Assembly (NCBI GenBank): GCA_016791285.1
Contig: JAEUMX010000242.1
Coordinates: 1 to 12,490, forward strand
DNA: 12,490 nt
Source of the DNA: Burkholderiales bacterium
GTDB lineage: Bacteria; Pseudomonadota; Gammaproteobacteria; Burkholderiales; JAEUMW01
Direction: 5' to 3'
In this document: piece after piece, positions 6,370 to 12,490 of the stretch
How positions within the stretch are numbered: the first letter of the stretch is position 1
How the letters are laid out: every line of letters starts with the position of its first letter
The notes under the pieces: model-generated
Seen by the model: the letters and a program-made list of their open reading frames with translations, nothing else
What the model was told of the DNA's origin: nothing
The model's database searches: none
Made by a program: the position numbers and the translations under genes

Positions 6370-8148
6370 ATGTATCTGCGCTACACGACGCGCAAGAAAG
6401 ACGGCAAGGTGCATCGCACCTGGCGGCTGGTGCGCTCGGTGCGGGTTGGGCGGCGCGTCGTTCAGCAGACGGTTGCGCATCTGGGCGAGCTGGATGAAGC
6501 GGGACGGCTGCGCGCACGGGCGCTGGCGCGTGCCCTCGTTGGCGAGCCCGAGCAGGCCGAGCTGTTTGATGATGGCACGTGCAGCCAAACGGTCGGGGTG
6601 CGGCTCAAAGGCGTGCGCATCGAAAACGGACGGCAGTTTGGCAACGTGTATTTGGCGCTGGCGCTGTGGCGCGCCTGCCGGCTCGATGAGTTCGCCGCCG
6701 CGCACCTGCCGAGCGGCAAAGAAGAGGTGTCGTGGGAGAAGATGGCCGCGGTGCTGGTCGCGGCGCGCCTGTGCGAGCCATCGAGCGAACTGCACATTGC
6801 CGAGGACTGGTACCGGCGCACGGCGTTGAGCGATCTGTTGCAGCTGAACGAGGCGCTGGTGAACAAGGATCGGCTGTATCGCGCGCTCGACCGATTGCTG
6901 CCGCACAAGGCGGCGCTCGAGGCGCACCTGTCCAGGCGGGTGGGGGAGCTGTTTGCCGTGGACAATGACGTGCTGCTCTATGACGTCACCTCGACCTACT
7001 TCGAAGGGCAGGCCGCGGGCAATGTGCAGGCGAGCCGCGGCTACTCGCGCGATCACCGCCCCGATTGCAAACAGGTGTGCATCGCGCTGGTGGTCACCTT
7101 CGATGGTTTCCCGCTCGGCTACGAAGTGTTCCCCGGCAATACCCACGACGCCACCACCGTGCAGCGCATCGTCGCGACCATGGAAGCGCGGCACGGGGCG
7201 CTGGGCAAGGTGTGGATCATGGATCGCGGCATGGCGAGCGCCGAGAATCTGGCGTGGCTGCGCCAGAGCGGGCGGCGCTACATCCTCGGCACGCCCAAGT
7301 CGGAACTCAGAAAATGGGCGCCGGCGCTGGCCGACAAAGCGCACTGGCGCGAGATCCGCGCAGGCATCGAAGTGAAGCTGTGCGCGGCGCCCGAGGGCGA
7401 GCAGGAGACCTTCATCCTGTGTCGCTCGAAGGATCGCCGCGAGAAGGAAAAGGCGATGCATGAGCGATTCAGTGCGCGCATCGAACGGGCGCTGGCGAAG
7501 CTGCAGGCACGTATCGCCCAATCACAAAAACCGCTGAATCGGGATGCGATCAACCGCCAGATCGGACGCCTTCTTCAACGCAACCAGCGCGCCGCGGCGC
7601 GCTTTGCGATCACGCTGAAGGATGCCGACAACCGCGCCGGGTTCGTGCTCGCGGTCTCGATCGAAGAGCCCTTCGATCAATGGGCGACCCTGTCCGAAGG
7701 CACCTACCTGCTGCGCTCCAACGTCACCGACTGGAGCGACGAGAAGCTGTGGCGGGCGTACATCCAGCTCACGCAGGCCGAAGCGGCCTTCCGCATCCAG
7801 AAGGATCAACTGGCGATTCGCCCGATCTGGCATCAACGCGCCGATCGCGTGCAGGCGCACATTCTCGTGTGCTTCCTGGCCTTTGTGCTGTGGAAGACGC
7901 TGGAGCTGTGGCAGGCGCGCGCCGGGCTCGGCAACTCGCCACGCACGCTGCTCGAAGAGTTCGCGCGCATTCAAGCCCATGACGTAATTCTGCCGACGCA
8001 CGCGCACGGCGAGATCCGACTGCGCTGCGTGACGCAGCCCGATGCCGCACAGGCCGCACTACTGGATCGCCTCGGCATCGTGCTACCGAAACGCATCCGC
8101 CTGCCTCCCATCGCCGTCGCCGAGCCCGCCACGCACGCCACTGCTTAA
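6370..8148 (+). CDS. IS1634-family DDE transposase
   Basis: A 592-residue transposase of the IS4 superfamily that would catalyse cut-and-paste transposition of its own element. The N-terminus [18 protein letters not shown] followed by [20 protein letters not shown] is typical of the IS1634 group. The RNase H-like core carries the likely catalytic triad: D205 in [11 protein letters not shown]285 in WIMDRGMAS and E471 in [14 protein letters not shown]. The last is followed by the family's [22 protein letters not shown] segment. Length is normal for the group and no stop or frameshift is present, so it may be active. ATG 6370 is chosen because family members begin MYLR; a GTG two codons upstream (6364) is possible. 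There is no clear ribosome binding site, as is common for transposases. Confidence 0.93.
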   Translation: MYLRYTTRKKDGKVHRTWRLVRSVRVGRRVVQQTVAHLGELDEAGRLRARALARALVGEPEQAELFDDGTCSQTVGVRLKGVRIENGRQFGNVYLALALWRACRLDEFAAAHLPSGKEEVSWEKMAAVLVAARLCEPSSELHIAEDWYRRTALSDLLQLNEALVNKDRLYRALDRLLPHKAALEAHLSRRVGELFAVDNDVLLYDVTSTYFEGQAAGNVQASRGYSRDHRPDCKQVCIALVVTFDGFPLGYEVFPGNTHDATTVQRIVATMEARHGALGKVWIMDRGMASAENLAWLRQSGRRYILGTPKSELRKWAPALADKAHWREIRAGIEVKLCAAPEGEQETFILCRSKDRREKEKAMHERFSARIERALAKLQARIAQSQKPLNRDAINRQIGRLLQRNQRAAARFAITLKDADNRAGFVLAVSIEEPFDQWATLSEGTYLLRSNVTDWSDEKLWRAYIQLTQAEAAFRIQKDQLAIRPIWHQRADRVQAHILVCFLAFVLWKTLELWQARAGLGNSPRTLLEEFARIQAHDVILPTHAHGEIRLRCVTQPDAAQAALLDRLGIVLPKRIRLPPIAVAEPATHATA

Positions 8149-8215
8149 CGACCAACAAGATGTAGTGCCGACTTCTTGGCTAAGTCGTTGATTTCGCGTT
8201 GCGCAACATACGATT

Positions 8216-8237
8216 CTGCGCAAGTTGGGCTAGAGAA
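8216..8237 (-). repeat. Right terminal inverted repeat of the IS1634-family element
   Basis: The reverse complement of 8216-8233 reads CTAGCCCAACTTGCGCAG and matches the left end at 16 of 18 positions; the next four outward bases also largely match. Oxidoreductase-like fragment sequence begins almost immediately outside it. Confidence 0.75.
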
Positions 8238-8322
8238 TAGCCATGCGGCCCGCTGATCCGCAAATCGCCCCGCGGATATCTTAGATCAATCCATCCTCGT
8301 TGGGCGGTGCGCCACCGCCGCG
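8235..8322 (-). pseudogene. Fragment of a Gfo/Idh/MocA-family gene (first piece)
   Basis: These ~88 bp align with 11257-11345 inside the intact Gfo/Idh/MocA gene, in the same orientation. Shared runs include ATAGCCATG, TGATCCGCA and CCGCGGATATC. Identity is roughly 80% by eye with a small deletion of about 7 bp. On the minus strand the intact gene's counterpart encodes the segment around FIWDIRGTQGDLRITGPHGYA. The fragment is cut on the left by the IS1634-family element and has no intact reading frame. It is more diverged than the second fragment at 9541-9752. Confidence 0.75.
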
Positions 8323-8546
8323 CCGGACGCCCGGGTCCAGACTGCCGGCATCCCTGCGCCACGGCTCATGCGCCTCGCGCGGAGGGCATAATATGTAGTG
8401 CCCGCTAAACATGTCGCGCGCGGCGCTCGAACGCATCGGTCTCATGTCCCTTGCCATGCTGCATTCAACGCGGACCGGAAGGCTTGAGGATGCGGTCATG
8501 GCGCGCCGCCTTTCAGGGCGGCGCTCTTCAGACAAGGAGAACGTGA
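8323..8546 (+). promoter_or_regulatory. Leader region of the arginase-family gene, with 8-bp stem hairpin
   Basis: No gene is supported here. Directly before the arginase-family ribosome binding site (AAGGAG, 8534-8539) lies a perfect 8-bp stem, GCGCCGCC (8503-8510) with GGCGGCGC (8517-8524), closing a 6-base loop. It could be a terminator or attenuator for incoming transcription, or a leader structure. GGGCATAATATGTAGTGCCC (8387-8406) holds a -10-like CATAAT inside a weak 5-bp inverted repeat, but no convincing -35 box is visible. It does not match a guanidine riboswitch that I can recognise. Confidence 0.35.
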
Positions 8547-9425
8547 ATGTCCACCAGGACACTTCGACTGAACATGCCGCAATGGCAAGGCGGCGATGAA
8601 CCCGCATACCGCTTTGGCGGCGAGTTGCTGCGCTGGCTGGCTCCCCCTCACGACGGGCCGGAAGAAACGGTGGCGGTTCCCGTTGCCGACGGGCAGCCGC
8701 TGGCGATCGAACAGGGCATCAAGGGACGTACGGCCCTGCTGTCACAGGCCCGTGCCGCGCGTGCCGCCATCGAGCGGCACCAGCCCGACCGCATCGTCAC
8801 GCTGGGCGGCGATTGCCTCGTCGACCTGGCCCCGATGGCCTACCTGAATCGCCGGCATGACGGAAAGCTGGGGGTGCTGTGGGTCGATGCTCACCCGGAT
8901 GTCATGAGCGTCGCCGAGTTCTCGCACGCCCATGCCCACGTGTTGGGCATGCTGCTGGGGCGCGGCGATGCGGACTTCACGGCCGAGGTCGATCGCAAGC
9001 TGGATCCGGCGCGCGTCATGATCGCGGGCATGAGTGCCTGGACGCAGGCCGAAGGCTCCATTCTTCAGGGACTGGGCGTCCGGCACACGCCGGCGGCCGA
9101 GATTGCCGACACCAGCCAGCCGATCCTGGACTGGATCAAGAGCGAAGGCATCACCCATCTGGCCGTGCATTTCGATCTGGACGTACTCGACGCCGCCCAC
9201 TTCTCGCCGCTTCTGTTCAACAGACCCGACCAGCCGGAAGGCTCATTCGACGGCATCGTGCAGGGCACGATGAGGCTGGGAGAGGTCATCCGGCTTTTGC
9301 AGGATGTGTGCGGTGCCTGTGATGTGGTCGGGCTGGCGATCGCGGAGTTCCTTCCCTGGGACATCCTCCGCCTCAGGAACGCGCTGGCCAGCCTGCCGAT
9401 CATGACGCGTCAAAGGCGAGCGTGA
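8547..9425 (+). CDS. Arginase/ureohydrolase-family protein
   Basis: The 292-residue protein has the metal-binding motifs of the ureohydrolase superfamily (arginase, agmatinase, formiminoglutamase), binuclear manganese enzymes that hydrolyse guanidino-type substrates. Seen in order: LGGDCLVDLAP (residues 86-96), WVDAHPDV (112-119) with D114, H116 and D118, a His-rich SHAHAHVLG (126-134), HFDLDVLD (208-215) with D210 and D212, and E267 in GLAIAEF. The usual first metal ligand His of GGDH is Cys90, which occurs in a less studied branch of the family, so the substrate cannot be assigned. ATG 8547 has AAGGAG 7 bases upstream. Both sides are flanked by fragments of the Gfo/Idh/MocA gene, suggesting insertion or rearrangement. 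The gene itself looks intact and of normal length. Confidence 0.85.
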   Translation: MSTRTLRLNMPQWQGGDEPAYRFGGELLRWLAPPHDGPEETVAVPVADGQPLAIEQGIKGRTALLSQARAARAAIERHQPDRIVTLGGDCLVDLAPMAYLNRRHDGKLGVLWVDAHPDVMSVAEFSHAHAHVLGMLLGRGDADFTAEVDRKLDPARVMIAGMSAWTQAEGSILQGLGVRHTPAAEIADTSQPILDWIKSEGITHLAVHFDLDVLDAAHFSPLLFNRPDQPEGSFDGIVQGTMRLGEVIRLLQDVCGACDVVGLAIAEFLPWDILRLRNALASLPIMTRQRRA

Positions 9426-9540
9426 CAAAACCGGCGTGGCGAGTTCCTCGGGCCGGACGCGCGCCCAGAGACCCGTCATCGCGTCGCGGAAGTGGGAATG
9501 CCGCCGCCGCTATGGCAGCGAACGATTCGGGGCGTTGACC

Positions 9541-9752
9541 TCGACGCACGCCTTCGTCCGCCGACTTTTCGATGGCGTGCAGCACGTGGTGCAGCGCGAC
9601 GGCATCATCGAAACTCGGCGCGGTCCGCGTGCCATGGCGGAGATCATCGGCGAAGCACTGGTAGATGCGTGACGATATGGTCGGGCGCGTCCGCCGGGAT
9701 GGTGGCGTCTGTTTCGGCCACCTGCACCTGGGGGTAGCAGGTGGTGAGCATG
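9541..9752 (-). pseudogene. Fragment of a Gfo/Idh/MocA-family gene (second piece, internal deletion)
   Basis: Positions 9541-9670 match 11011-11142 (about 97% by eye, one 2-bp deletion), and 9671-9752 match 11394-11475 (about 90%), both in the orientation of the intact gene. The ~251 bp between these blocks in the intact gene are missing, with the join at GCGTGACGATATGG. The deletion is not a multiple of three and the 2-bp loss also shifts the frame, so no oxidoreductase can be made. Part of the missing segment resembles the other fragment at 8235-8322. The stretch 9426-9540 before it holds nothing I recognise. Confidence 0.85.
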
Positions 9753-9825
9753 CCCAGGTGGGCTGTCTCAGAACGCTTTCTATGTTTCGTGGCTAGACCG
9801 TCACGACGACCTTGCCCACCTGGGC
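9752..9825. repeat. 12-bp exact inverted repeat spanning the 3' end of the MDR gene
   Basis: GCCCAGGTGGGC at 9752-9763 and its exact reverse complement GCCCACCTGGGC at 9814-9825 flank the stop codon of the MDR oxidoreductase gene (9793-9795). The left arm starts exactly where similarity between the Gfo/Idh/MocA fragment and the intact gene ends. It could form a long-loop hairpin or mark a recombination junction; chance is possible. Confidence 0.5.
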
Positions 9826-10785
9826 GTTCGATTCAAGGTAGCGGTGGGCCTCCACGATGCTGTCGAAAGGGAAAGTCTTGGCGATGAGGGGGCGAAAGTC
9901 TCCCGAAGCGAGGCCCGACGTGACGAACCGCTTCACTTCCTCAAGTTTCGCATCGTCGCTCGTCACCTCGAACAGCTCGTAGCCCCGGATGGTGAGGTGA
10001 TTGCCGAGCGTTTCGAGGAGCGGAATGGTAGTCGGTTGCCCGGCACCGAGGGCACCGTAGAGGAGCAGGATGCCACCCTTCGCGGTCGCCTTCGCGAGCT
10101 TCTCGAAGGTAGCCCCCCCGACCGGGTCGAAGACGACCCTGGCACCCTTGCCGCCGGTCAGCTTCTTCACCTCTTCGACGAGGTCCTGCTCTTCGGTCGC
10201 GATGACGTGGCTCGCCCCCGCTTCCTTTAGGAGAGCGGCTTTGCTTGATGTGCGGGTCAAGGCCACGGGCTGAGCCCCAACGCGGCGTGCCACCTGAATC
10301 GCCGCTAGACCGACACTGCTCGACGCGGCCGGGATGAGGAGCATATCGCCCCGGCCGAGCTTCGCGATGTCGATGACGCCGCCCCACACGGTCACGTACT
10401 GCATCCAAGTCGACGCCGCCTCCTCCCAGCTCAAGCTCTCCGGGTGCTTGACGGTCGCTCGGGCCGGGGCGAGCACCACCTCTCCATAGAGGCCGTATTC
10501 CGCGAAGCTGAAAGCCGGGATGACGCTCACCTTGTCGCCGCGTCCGAAGCCGTTGACGCCAGGACCGACCGCATCGATTTCGCCAGCGGCTTCATACCCG
10601 AGCTGAGCGGGGTAGTGCGGCTCAAGGAGATAGGCACCCGACCGGTACATCACCTCGGCCCGGTTGAGCCCGATGGCCTTGACCTTGATGCGGACCTCAC
10701 CGGGACCAGGCTCAGGAGTGGAGACCTCGACGATTTTCAGGACTTCCGGCCCGCCGGTCTCGGAGAAACGCACCGCCCTCGACAT
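9793..10785 (-). CDS. Zinc-independent MDR-family NAD(P)H oxidoreductase (quinone oxidoreductase/alcohol dehydrogenase-like)
   Basis: A 330-residue medium-chain dehydrogenase/reductase, likely NADPH-dependent and cytosolic. The N-terminal catalytic domain starts MSRAVRFSETGGPEVLKIVE and contains PGPGEVRIKVKAIGLNRAEVMYRSG and LGYEAAGEI. In LGYE the Tyr replaces the His of zinc-dependent alcohol dehydrogenases, and no structural-zinc Cys cluster is seen. The Rossmann domain has AASSSVGLAAIQVA (153-166) and VVFDPVGG. This pattern fits quinone oxidoreductase-like reductases; the substrate is unknown. The start at 10785 is preferred over an ATG at 10797 because GAGGTG (10790-10795, minus strand) is a ribosome binding site only for the former. 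The stop is TAG at 9793-9795. It lies co-directional with and downstream of the Gfo/Idh/MocA gene with a 215-bp gap. Confidence 0.9.
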   Translation of the reverse strand: MSRAVRFSETGGPEVLKIVEVSTPEPGPGEVRIKVKAIGLNRAEVMYRSGAYLLEPHYPAQLGYEAAGEIDAVGPGVNGFGRGDKVSVIPAFSFAEYGLYGEVVLAPARATVKHPESLSWEEAASTWMQYVTVWGGVIDIAKLGRGDMLLIPAASSSVGLAAIQVARRVGAQPVALTRTSSKAALLKEAGASHVIATEEQDLVEEVKKLTGGKGARVVFDPVGGATFEKLAKATAKGGILLLYGALGAGQPTTIPLLETLGNHLTIRGYELFEVTSDDAKLEEVKRFVTSGLASGDFRPLIAKTFPFDSIVEAHRYLESNAQVGKVVVTV

Positions 10786-10848
10786 ATAGCACCTCATTGA
10801 TTTGCATTCGTTGCTGCCGACCGGGAACCCGCGTCGTTTGCCTTCGTG

Positions 10849-10874
10849 GAGAGAAATCGGCAGAGAGAAATCGG
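10849..10874. repeat. Two tandem copies of GAGAGAAATCGG, 14-bp period
   Basis: GAGAGAAATCGG at 10849-10860 and 10863-10874, separated by CA. It lies in the 215-bp gap between the MDR gene and the Gfo/Idh/MocA gene. No gene or clear promoter was recognised in the rest of that gap (10798-11000). Confidence 0.6.
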
Positions 10875-11000
10875 TGCCAGTTCATCTTTCTGGCCGCAAA
10901 AACCGGATCTATTTCGCTTCGCCATGAAGTCCGCCTGGGTTCACTCTACCAGGGGAACTCCCGTTTCAGGTGGACCAGGATCTGGGGGCCAGCTCACAGC

Positions 11001-12119
11001 TTACTCGATTTCGACGCGCACGCCTTCGTCCGCTGACTTTTCGATGGCGTGCAGCACGTGGTGCAGCGCGACGGCATCATCGAAACTCGGCGCGGTCCGC
11101 GTGCCATGGCGGAGATCATCGGCGAAGCGCTGGTAGATGCGTGCAACATTGCCCGCCACGAGCCCGAGCGACTCGAGCGGATCGGGTGCAGGGGGAATGT
11201 CCCGCAGCCGCGTGTCCGCCCCGAGACGCTCCCAGATCCTGAATGGTGCGATCTGAGCATAGCCATGAGGCCCGGTGATCCGCAGATCGCCCTGCGTGCC
11301 GCGGATATCCCAGATGAAGCCCTCATCGCCGGGCGGCGTGCCGCCGATGTAGGTGATGGCCAGCGGAGCGCCGTTCGCCAGGCGGCCAGCGACGACGATA
11401 TGGTCGGGCGCGTCCGCCGGGATGGTGGTGTCCGTTTCGGCCACTTGCACTTGTGGGTATCGCGTGGTGAGCATGGACGAGACTTCGGCGATCTCGCCGA
11501 GCACGTCCCGCAGCGCCGCCATCATGTGCCCGAAGGGGATGGTGAGCAGGTTCGCTCCATTGCGGCGCTCGCGCAGGTAGCGCTCGCCGGCCAGATCCGT
11601 GATGCGCGGCCCCCAGGTTTCGACATAGCCGCTGATGTTGGTGGAGACGATCCGCCCGATATGGCCGTCGGCGACCAGGCGCTCGAGTTGCCGGATCGCG
11701 GGTGAAACGCGGGCCTGGGTGCCCGTAACCGTAAGACAGCCTTTAGAGCGAGCCAGGTCGGCCAGTTCAACCGATTCCGCCAGGGTTCGGCCCAGCGGCC
11801 ACTCGCAATAGACATGTTTTCCGGCGGCGAGCGCGGCCTTCACGGCGTCGGCGTGTTGCGGTACCCGCGTCGTCACCACGACGAGATCCATATCCGGCGA
11901 AGCGGCCATCTCCGCAACGCTGGCAAAGGCCTGCGGGATCTCATGCGCCTGGGTAGCGGCGCGGGCGCTTTCGAGCGTCGAATTTGCAACCCCGACGACC
12001 TCGAAATCATCGCCAAGCCGGCGGAGCGCTGGAAGATGAGCGATGGCGGCCCAGCTCTCGCGGGGACGCATGCCAACGATGCCGACACGAATCTTTTGCT
12101 TCTGTGTATCCGTGCTCAT
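11001..12119 (-). CDS. Gfo/Idh/MocA-family protein, Gal80-like
   Basis: A 372-residue protein of the Gfo/Idh/MocA oxidoreductase family with an N-terminal Rossmann fold (RVGIVGMRPRESWAAIAHLPAL, residues 11-32) and a C-terminal alpha/beta domain. Several signatures match yeast Gal80 and its bacterial relatives: CEWPLGRTLAE (105-115), TQARVSP (134-140), IPFGHMMAALRDVLGEI (194-210) and PDHIVVAGRLANGAPLAITYIGG. The usual EKP motif, whose Lys is catalytic in many family dehydrogenases, is EWP (W107), so it may be a sensor or an enzyme with altered chemistry. Start ATG 12119 has GAGG six bases upstream on the minus strand; the open frame continues to 12299 but is Arg/Ser-rich and unlike the family. 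The stop of a truncated upstream gene lies one base away, indicating an operon. Fragments of a second copy lie at 8235-8322 and 9541-9752. Confidence 0.9.
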   Translation of the reverse strand: MSTDTQKQKIRVGIVGMRPRESWAAIAHLPALRRLGDDFEVVGVANSTLESARAATQAHEIPQAFASVAEMAASPDMDLVVVTTRVPQHADAVKAALAAGKHVYCEWPLGRTLAESVELADLARSKGCLTVTGTQARVSPAIRQLERLVADGHIGRIVSTNISGYVETWGPRITDLAGERYLRERRNGANLLTIPFGHMMAALRDVLGEIAEVSSMLTTRYPQVQVAETDTTIPADAPDHIVVAGRLANGAPLAITYIGGTPPGDEGFIWDIRGTQGDLRITGPHGYAQIAPFRIWERLGADTRLRDIPPAPDPLESLGLVAGNVARIYQRFADDLRHGTRTAPSFDDAVALHHVLHAIEKSADEGVRVEIE

Positions 12120-12120
12120 C

Positions 12121-12270
12121 TCAGGCCTCGTTGGTTGAAAAGACCGGCAAGGCGCCGAACATCTTGTCGTGGCGAACGGCCATTCTGACCAATTCCTCGA
12201 CCTCGCTGCGGCTGACCGCCCGGCCGGGCGAGGACAGGAAAAGGCTCCGGGCGACCGGCCGTTTGATGGA
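12121..12270 (-). pseudogene. 3' remnant of the gene upstream of the Gfo/Idh/MocA gene
   Basis: A minus-strand frame ending with TGA at 12121-12123, one base before the Gfo/Idh/MocA start, encodes a natural-looking C-terminus: SSPGRAVSRSEVEELVRMAV followed by RHDKMFGALPVFSTNEA. Its codons supply the ribosome binding site of the next gene (AACGAGGCC), as in tightly packed operons. The 5' side is lost where the IS3-family element begins near 12270. I do not recognise the family. The alternative is that the frame is non-coding, but the one-base gene junction argues otherwise. Confidence 0.5.
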
Positions 12271-12490
12271 TGATCTGGTACCCGAAAAATGGACGCCACG
12301 AGGCATGGTAGTTTGACCTTGTGGAGGTTCGATATGAAGCGAGTGAATCGGAGTTACACGCTGGAGTTTCGGGCGGCGGCAGTCAACCAGGTGACCGACG
12401 GCGGGCGCAGCATTGGTGCAGTGGCGCGGTCGCTGGAGATGTCGGCGAAGACGTTGGCGAACTGGGTTTTGCGGGCGCGCAACGGCCAGG
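12271..12490 (+). mobile_element. IS3-family insertion sequence, left end (continues past window)
   Basis: The element appears to start near TGATCTGGTACCCG (12271) or TGGTACCC (12276), followed by GAAAAATGGACGCCACGAGG, a sequence of the kind found at ends of IS3-group elements. It carries the first 52 codons of an OrfA-type transposase. The right end is outside the window, so the terminal repeat cannot be verified. Confidence 0.55.
12334..12490 (+). CDS. IS3-family transposase OrfA (partial, 3' end outside window)
   Basis: ATG 12334 with GGAGG at 12323-12327 (six-base spacing) opens a frame that runs off the window. The product begins MKRVNRSYTLEFRAAAVNQV and continues TDGGRSIGAVARSLEMSAKTLANWV, the helix-turn-helix DNA-binding domain of OrfA from IS3-family elements (Tnp8/HTH_29 type), which binds the terminal repeats. 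In this family OrfB, with the DDE catalytic core, is normally made by a programmed frameshift near the end of orfA; that part is not in the window. Recognition of the family is good, but the subgroup cannot be set from 52 residues. Confidence 0.82.
   Translation, partial: MKRVNRSYTLEFRAAAVNQVTDGGRSIGAVARSLEMSAKTLANWVLRARNGQ

Larger units (their letters stand above)
6208..8237 (+). mobile_element. IS1634-family insertion sequence, apparently complete
   Basis: About 2.03 kb bounded by imperfect terminal inverted repeats. The left end has CTAACCCAACTTGAGCAG at 6212-6229, and the reverse complement of 8216-8233 reads CTAGCCCAACTTGCGCAG (16 of 18 identical). Similarity extends 4 bases further out at each end with one mismatch. 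It encodes a full-length transposase. A 12-bp direct repeat TGTAGTGCCGAC lies inside both flanks of the gene (6313-6324 and 8161-8172). I found no target-site duplication at the obvious boundaries, so the exact ends are uncertain by a few bases, or the element has been involved in a deletion or recombination. The right end abuts a fragment of a Gfo/Idh/MocA-type gene. Confidence 0.8.

Noticed and set aside
6244..7521. 425-codon minus-strand open frame antisense to the IS1634-family transposase
   Set aside because: The plus strand encodes a full transposase with its DDE residues. The antisense product is His/Arg/Gln-rich and unrecognisable.
8323..8546. Guanidine or other known riboswitch before the arginase-family gene
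   Set aside because: The hairpin loop and flanks do not show the ACGR loops of guanidine-II or any other class I can recognise.
10786..10797. Upstream ATG (10797) as start of the MDR gene
   Set aside because: It would place the GAGGTG ribosome binding site inside the coding sequence; the second ATG at 10785 has proper spacing and matches the family N-terminus.
11049..11705. 218-codon plus-strand open frame within the Gfo/Idh/MocA gene
   Set aside because: It is antisense to a strongly supported gene and has low-complexity Arg/Asp/Val-rich composition.
12120..12299. N-terminal extension of the Gfo/Idh/MocA gene to 12299
   Set aside because: The extension is Ser/Arg/Pro-rich and crosses the presumed IS boundary. 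The family N-terminus and a ribosome binding site support 12119, and another frame there ends in a natural stop one base before it.

Overview
The window is GC-rich DNA from a proteobacterium. Remnants of a fixCX-type nitrogenase electron-supply operon, a nif/fix-style [2Fe-2S] ferredoxin, an IS1634-family element, an IS3-family element and a rearranged metabolic region point to an accessory genome island in a diazotroph or ex-diazotroph. A betaproteobacterium, perhaps Rhodocyclales, is my tentative guess. No rRNA, tRNA or CRISPR array was seen.

Layout. (1) Positions 1-1550 are the end of a decayed fix/nif segment. It holds unassigned broken sequence (1-480), the last ~60 codons of fixC, a fixX broken by two single-base frameshifts, what looks like the start of an A-type flavoprotein gene, and an apparently intact [2Fe-2S] ferredoxin gene followed by a hairpin. 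(2) Positions 1551-1900 contain a short 17-bp repeat and otherwise no gene. (3) Positions 1901-5855 are the most unusual part: two long, intact, closely spaced genes. The first encodes an 852-residue protein with no recognised N-terminal family, ending in a soluble GspG-like pseudopilin domain with a calcium-loop signature. The second encodes a 460-residue protein with four hemopexin repeats followed by a domain with a His/Cys pair laid out as in clan CD (caspase/gingipain/DUF4347-like) cysteine peptidases. Neither has an obvious signal peptide. I regard them as a candidate two-gene effector, toxin or surface-interaction cassette. (4) Positions 6208-8237 are a complete IS1634-family insertion sequence with matching ends. 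(5) Positions 8238-9792 carry an arginase/ureohydrolase-family gene flanked on both sides by broken pieces of the oxidoreductase gene that is intact at 11001-12119. (6) Positions 9793-12119, minus strand, encode an MDR/quinone-oxidoreductase-like enzyme and a Gal80-like Gfo/Idh/MocA protein. (7) At the right edge an IS3-family transposase gene begins, and its element appears to have cut off the gene that lay upstream of the Gfo/Idh/MocA gene in the same operon.

How the genes fit together: the left part is a nitrogen-fixation electron-transfer module in decay. The centre looks like a horizontally acquired cassette with domains better known from cell-surface and host-interaction proteins. The right part is a small-molecule metabolism locus scrambled by duplication, deletion and IS insertion. 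All family assignments come from reading motifs by eye; no database search was run.
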